Origin: Moraxellaceae bacterium | GTDB taxonomy: Bacteria; Pseudomonadota; Gammaproteobacteria; Pseudomonadales; Ketobacteraceae | Direction: 5' to 3' | NCBI GenBank assembly: GCA_002402125.1 | Contig: NVVG01000042.1 | Coordinates: forward strand, 12,546-20,740 | Length of the DNA: 8,195 bases | Shown here: in pieces, positions 5,546 through 8,195 of the stretch | Position numbering within the stretch: position 1 is the first letter of the stretch | Layout: each line of letters begins with the position of its first letter | The notes under the pieces: generated by a model | The model's input: only the letters and a program-made list of their open reading frames with translations | What the model was told of the DNA's origin: nothing | Database searches by the model: none | Position numbers and translations under genes: made by a program

Positions 5546-7045
5546 ATGACGGCACAACAACCCTCAACTGAAACACCGTTACTTGATTCTATCGAGGTTG
5601 CAGAAAAATCCCGTTTTGACACCGATCTCGATCTTTTCCTACGAGAACAAAATGCCTCGCGTGCGCTTACCATCTGGTTAAAAATCCTTTCCAGCAACGT
5701 CTTTCCAGAGTCTGAGCTATCCACCACCCTGACCAATGACATTGCCGACTTAGATGAACTCATCAACGATCAACTGAATGCCATCCTGCACGCACCAAAA
5801 TTCCAAGCCATGGAAGCACGCTGGCGCGGCCTACAGTTATTAACCAACGAGTCATCTAAAAGCAAAAAAATCAAAGTAAAACTACTCGACATCACCTGGA
5901 AAGAAGTCGTTAGGGACCAAGAAAAAGCTCTCGAATTTGACCAAAGTCAGCTATTTCAAAAAATTTACAGTGAAGAATTCGGCACTCCTGGCGGAGAACC
6001 CTACGGCCTAATTGTTGGTGACTATGAAGTCTGCCACAAACCCAGCAAAAACCACCCGACCGATGACATGTCCGCTATCAAGAGCCTGTCACAAATAGGC
6101 GCCGCTGCATTTTCACCGTTTATATTAGGTGCAGCACCGGCATTATTTGGCGTCGATCACCACGCTGACCTTAATGTCACCCTAAACTACGACTCAATCT
6201 TTAAACAAGATGAATATATCAAATGGCGAGCCTATCGAGAGACCGAAGATTCTCGTTTTCTAGCCCTCACCTTGCCTCGCATATTGTTACGTGCACCTTG
6301 GCGCACAAAACACAGCAGCTTCGAAGGCATCACCTTTACCGAAGCCGCTGGCGATATCGACAATAAGAACTACCTCTGGGGCAACGCTTCATTTGCCTTT
6401 GGGTTAATCATCCTTCGGGAATTCAACGCCACCGGCTGGTTCTCCAATATTCGCGGTGCCCCCAGGAATCAAAAAATCGGTGGCCTTCTAACCGAATTGC
6501 CCGTCATCAACTTTGAGTCTGACGCGCCCAATGTCGTACAAAAACCCGTGACCAATACCATTATTACTGACAACCTGGAAAAAGAACTGGGTGATCACGG
6601 TTTTATACCGCTATGCCAATGTTACGATACGCCATACGCGTCATTTCATAGCAACTACAGCACGCAAAAACCAAAAAAGTATTCTTCACCCTCTGCCACC
6701 ATCAACGCCAAGTTATCGGCAATGCTACAGCACATCCTTTGTGCATCACGTTTTGCTCACTACATCAAAGTCATGGTAAGGGATAAGGTGGGCAGCTTTA
6801 TGTCAGCGCAAGATTGCGAAACCTATTTAGAACGCTGGTTAGCAGAATATGTCACGGGCAACGGCGGCTTAGACTGGGAAATGCAAGCTCGCTACCCATT
6901 GCGGGATGCCACTGTTAGGATTACCGAGCGCCCAGACAAACCAGGCTGTTATCACTCAGTCATACTGCTGCGCCCCCATTATCAACTAGATCAAATGGTA
7001 TCGGAACTTAAACTCACCACTGAATTAGCCTCCGCGGCAACCTAA
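5546..7045 (+). CDS. second TssC-like sheath protein (TssC paralogue, ImpD-like)
   Basis: This full-length TssC-family protein (499 residues) is a diverged paralogue of the upstream TssC. Shared motifs include KFQAMEARWRGL (85-96), FDQSQLFQKIYSEEFGT (131-147) and GGEPYG (149-154), YIKWRAYRETEDSRF (224-238), ASRFAHYIKVMVRDKVGSF (400-418) and ARYPLRDATVRI (448-459). In one block (TssC 69-101 against 68-100 here) 15 of 33 residues match. The N-terminal 65 residues and the C-terminal end (ELKLTTELASAAT) differ strongly from TssC. Arginine codons are 9 CGC, 5 CGT, 4 AGG, 3 CGA and 2 CGG, unlike tssC. The start has only a weak GGAAA (5536-5540). No separate promoter is visible after the terminator, so it depends on read-through or an unseen promoter. 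Adjacent tssC pairs are known in Rhizobium and Agrobacterium clusters (ImpC/ImpD, TssC40/TssC41). Whether this one enters the sheath, or acts as a minor or baseplate-end subunit, is open. Confidence 0.9.
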   Translation: MTAQQPSTETPLLDSIEVAEKSRFDTDLDLFLREQNASRALTIWLKILSSNVFPESELSTTLTNDIADLDELINDQLNAILHAPKFQAMEARWRGLQLLTNESSKSKKIKVKLLDITWKEVVRDQEKALEFDQSQLFQKIYSEEFGTPGGEPYGLIVGDYEVCHKPSKNHPTDDMSAIKSLSQIGAAAFSPFILGAAPALFGVDHHADLNVTLNYDSIFKQDEYIKWRAYRETEDSRFLALTLPRILLRAPWRTKHSSFEGITFTEAAGDIDNKNYLWGNASFAFGLIILREFNATGWFSNIRGAPRNQKIGGLLTELPVINFESDAPNVVQKPVTNTIITDNLEKELGDHGFIPLCQCYDTPYASFHSNYSTQKPKKYSSPSATINAKLSAMLQHILCASRFAHYIKVMVRDKVGSFMSAQDCETYLERWLAEYVTGNGGLDWEMQARYPLRDATVRITERPDKPGCYHSVILLRPHYQLDQMVSELKLTTELASAAT

Positions 7046-7068
7046 GGTTAACCAGACGCAGATGATCA

Positions 7069-7584
7069 ATGGCTTATGTTAGACAACTTATGATTAATAA
7101 TAATGAACAGCAAATTCGCCCCTCCATCTTTGACCGCCTACTGGATGACGAACCCGATAAAAAGGTCGAAGGGTCTCATGACGCCTTCCAAGCAACCAAG
7201 GCGTTAAGAGAAAGTGTGCGGCGAGATTTAGAACAGTTATTAAATACTCGTTATCGAATTACCTCGACCTCCGACAATGCGCCAGAGTTAGAGCTGTCAT
7301 TGGTCAACTATGGTTTACCCGATTTAGCCACTATCAACTTAGTGGATGAAGATACACGCATCGATTTTTGTCGCTCATTAGAAACCACCATTCGTCGCTA
7401 CGAGCCGCGTTTTAAGTCGATCAAAGTCAACACCTTAGGTAATGTAGAAAACGGCGATCGCACCGTGCGCTTTCGCATTGACGCGGTGCTTCACGCCGAC
7501 CCGGCACCGGAGGTCATAATATTTGACTCGGTACTTGAGCCGGTATCACGATCGGTAGAAATCATTGACGTTGATCAGTATTAA
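7069..7584 (+). CDS. tssE: T6SS baseplate protein TssE (gp25-like)
   Basis: TssE is the gp25-like baseplate wedge component that nucleates the sheath. This 171-residue protein has the GPW_gp25 pattern: RPSIFDRLLDDEP near the N-terminus (17-29), SVRRDLEQLLNTRYR (49-63), SLVNYGLPDL (77-86), and TIRRYEPRF (107-115) with the conserved Glu-Pro-Arg motif (112-114). A long beta-strand region follows to the C-terminus. The start is uncertain, because no good ribosome binding site precedes the ATG at 7069 or the in-frame Met8. Translation may be coupled to tssC2, whose stop is 23 bases upstream. In rhizobial imp clusters an impE/tagJ gene lies between the second tssC and tssE; here there is no room for one. 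Confidence 0.94.
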   Translation: MAYVRQLMINNNEQQIRPSIFDRLLDDEPDKKVEGSHDAFQATKALRESVRRDLEQLLNTRYRITSTSDNAPELELSLVNYGLPDLATINLVDEDTRIDFCRSLETTIRRYEPRFKSIKVNTLGNVENGDRTVRFRIDAVLHADPAPEVIIFDSVLEPVSRSVEIIDVDQY

Positions 7585-7635
7585 CAATGTATGCCATAAA
7601 AAACAGCATGACTCACCAACAGAAGCTAGATACCT

Positions 7636-8195
7636 ATGAGTGACGAATTACTCCCCTATTACGAAAAAGAGCTGGCATTTATCCGACGCTCTGGTGCGGA
7701 CTTTTCTGAATCGCACCCCAAAATCGCGGGGCGGTTACGGATCAATGCTGACACCGTAGAAGACCCTCATGTATCCCGGTTACTGGAAGGATTTGCCTAC
7801 CTGAATGCACGCATTCAGCACAAACTGGACGACGAATTCCCTGAACTTACCGATGCACTATTAAACGTCGCTTACCCGCATTACTTACGGCCGATTCCGT
7901 CATTTTCTATTGTCCAGTTTGATGCCTCCGATGACTTGGACAGCGTATACCCTATTCCTAGCGGCACGCTATTAGAGTCAGAGAGTTTTCAGGGGAAAAC
8001 CTGCAAGTTCACCACCAACTATGATGTTGACCTTGCGCCGTTAAAAGTTGCCAACTGTGAGCTACAAGCTCGGCCTTTTATCGCGCCAGGGGCCAATCAG
8101 GTACAAAATGCGGGAGCAGTGCTGCGCTTAGAAATGGCTGCACTGTCAGACAAGATTGCACTCAATGAAGTTGCGCCGAAAAAACTACGCTTTTT
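7636..8195 (+). CDS. tssF: T6SS baseplate protein TssF (VasA), 5' part only
   Basis: The reading frame from the ATG at 7636 stays open to the window edge (186 codons) and encodes the N-terminal part of TssF, normally about 590-620 residues. TssF joins TssG, TssE and TssK in the baseplate wedge. The N-terminus LPYYEKELAFIRRSGADF (6-23), followed by HPKIAGRLRI, is the family hallmark. EDPHVSRLLEGFAYLNARIQHKLDDEFPELTDALL and YPHYLRPIPS (about 94-103) are equally typical. The ribosome binding site is weak (AGAAG, 7621-7625). The gene follows tssE by 51 bases. The 3' end lies beyond the window, and tssG is expected next by the usual order. Confidence 0.95.
   Translation, partial: MSDELLPYYEKELAFIRRSGADFSESHPKIAGRLRINADTVEDPHVSRLLEGFAYLNARIQHKLDDEFPELTDALLNVAYPHYLRPIPSFSIVQFDASDDLDSVYPIPSGTLLESESFQGKTCKFTTNYDVDLAPLKVANCELQARPFIAPGANQVQNAGAVLRLEMAALSDKIALNEVAPKKLRF

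Noticed and set aside
1..8195. CRISPR array or insertion sequence
   Set aside because: No regularly spaced repeats with spacers, transposase or terminal inverted repeats were seen; the direct repeats found are only pairs or a 9-bp triplet.

Overview
The window carries the start of a type VI secretion system (T6SS) gene cluster. Upstream of it lie a small Spy/CpxP-like periplasmic protein gene, a tRNA-Arg gene and a lipoprotein gene. The sequence is moderately AT-rich. The DUF6279-like lipoprotein, the Spy-like protein, the CCA-encoding tRNA and the style of the T6SS proteins all suggest a gammaproteobacterium, perhaps a marine or environmental relative of Pseudomonas or Cellvibrio. This placement is inference.

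Layout. Bases 1-586 hold a plus-strand gene for a secreted, very basic, helical LTxxQ protein. A tRNA-Arg (anticodon TCG) with its own promoter-like sequence lies at 679-755. It is followed by an intergenic stretch with two separate pairs of 15-bp near-perfect direct repeats. A minus-strand lipoprotein gene occupies 895-1797. A divergent intergenic region of about 350 bp follows, with a good sigma70-type promoter (TTTACA-N17-TATAAA) pointing into the T6SS genes. From 2150 to the right edge all genes are on the plus strand: tssA, tssB, tssC, a second tssC-like gene, tssE and the first 560 bases of tssF.

How the genes work together. TssB and TssC form the contractile sheath. TssA primes and coordinates tube and sheath assembly. 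TssE (gp25-like) and TssF are baseplate wedge proteins. The order tssA-tssB-tssC-tssC2-tssE-tssF resembles the imp clusters of Rhizobium and Agrobacterium (impA-B-C-D-E-F-G), which also carry two adjacent tssC genes. Here impE/tagJ is missing from its usual place, and no hcp follows tssC.

The most interesting point is the tssC/tssC2 junction. A near-perfect intrinsic terminator (14-bp outer stem plus 5-bp inner stem) sits directly after tssC, inside what otherwise looks like one operon. Arginine codon choice also differs sharply between the two paralogues: tssC is mostly CGT and has no AGG, while tssC2 is mostly CGC with four AGG and three CGA. Together these suggest that TssB/TssC are made in excess, and that TssC2 is a minor, possibly specialised sheath-like subunit that has only the one TssB to pair with in this window.
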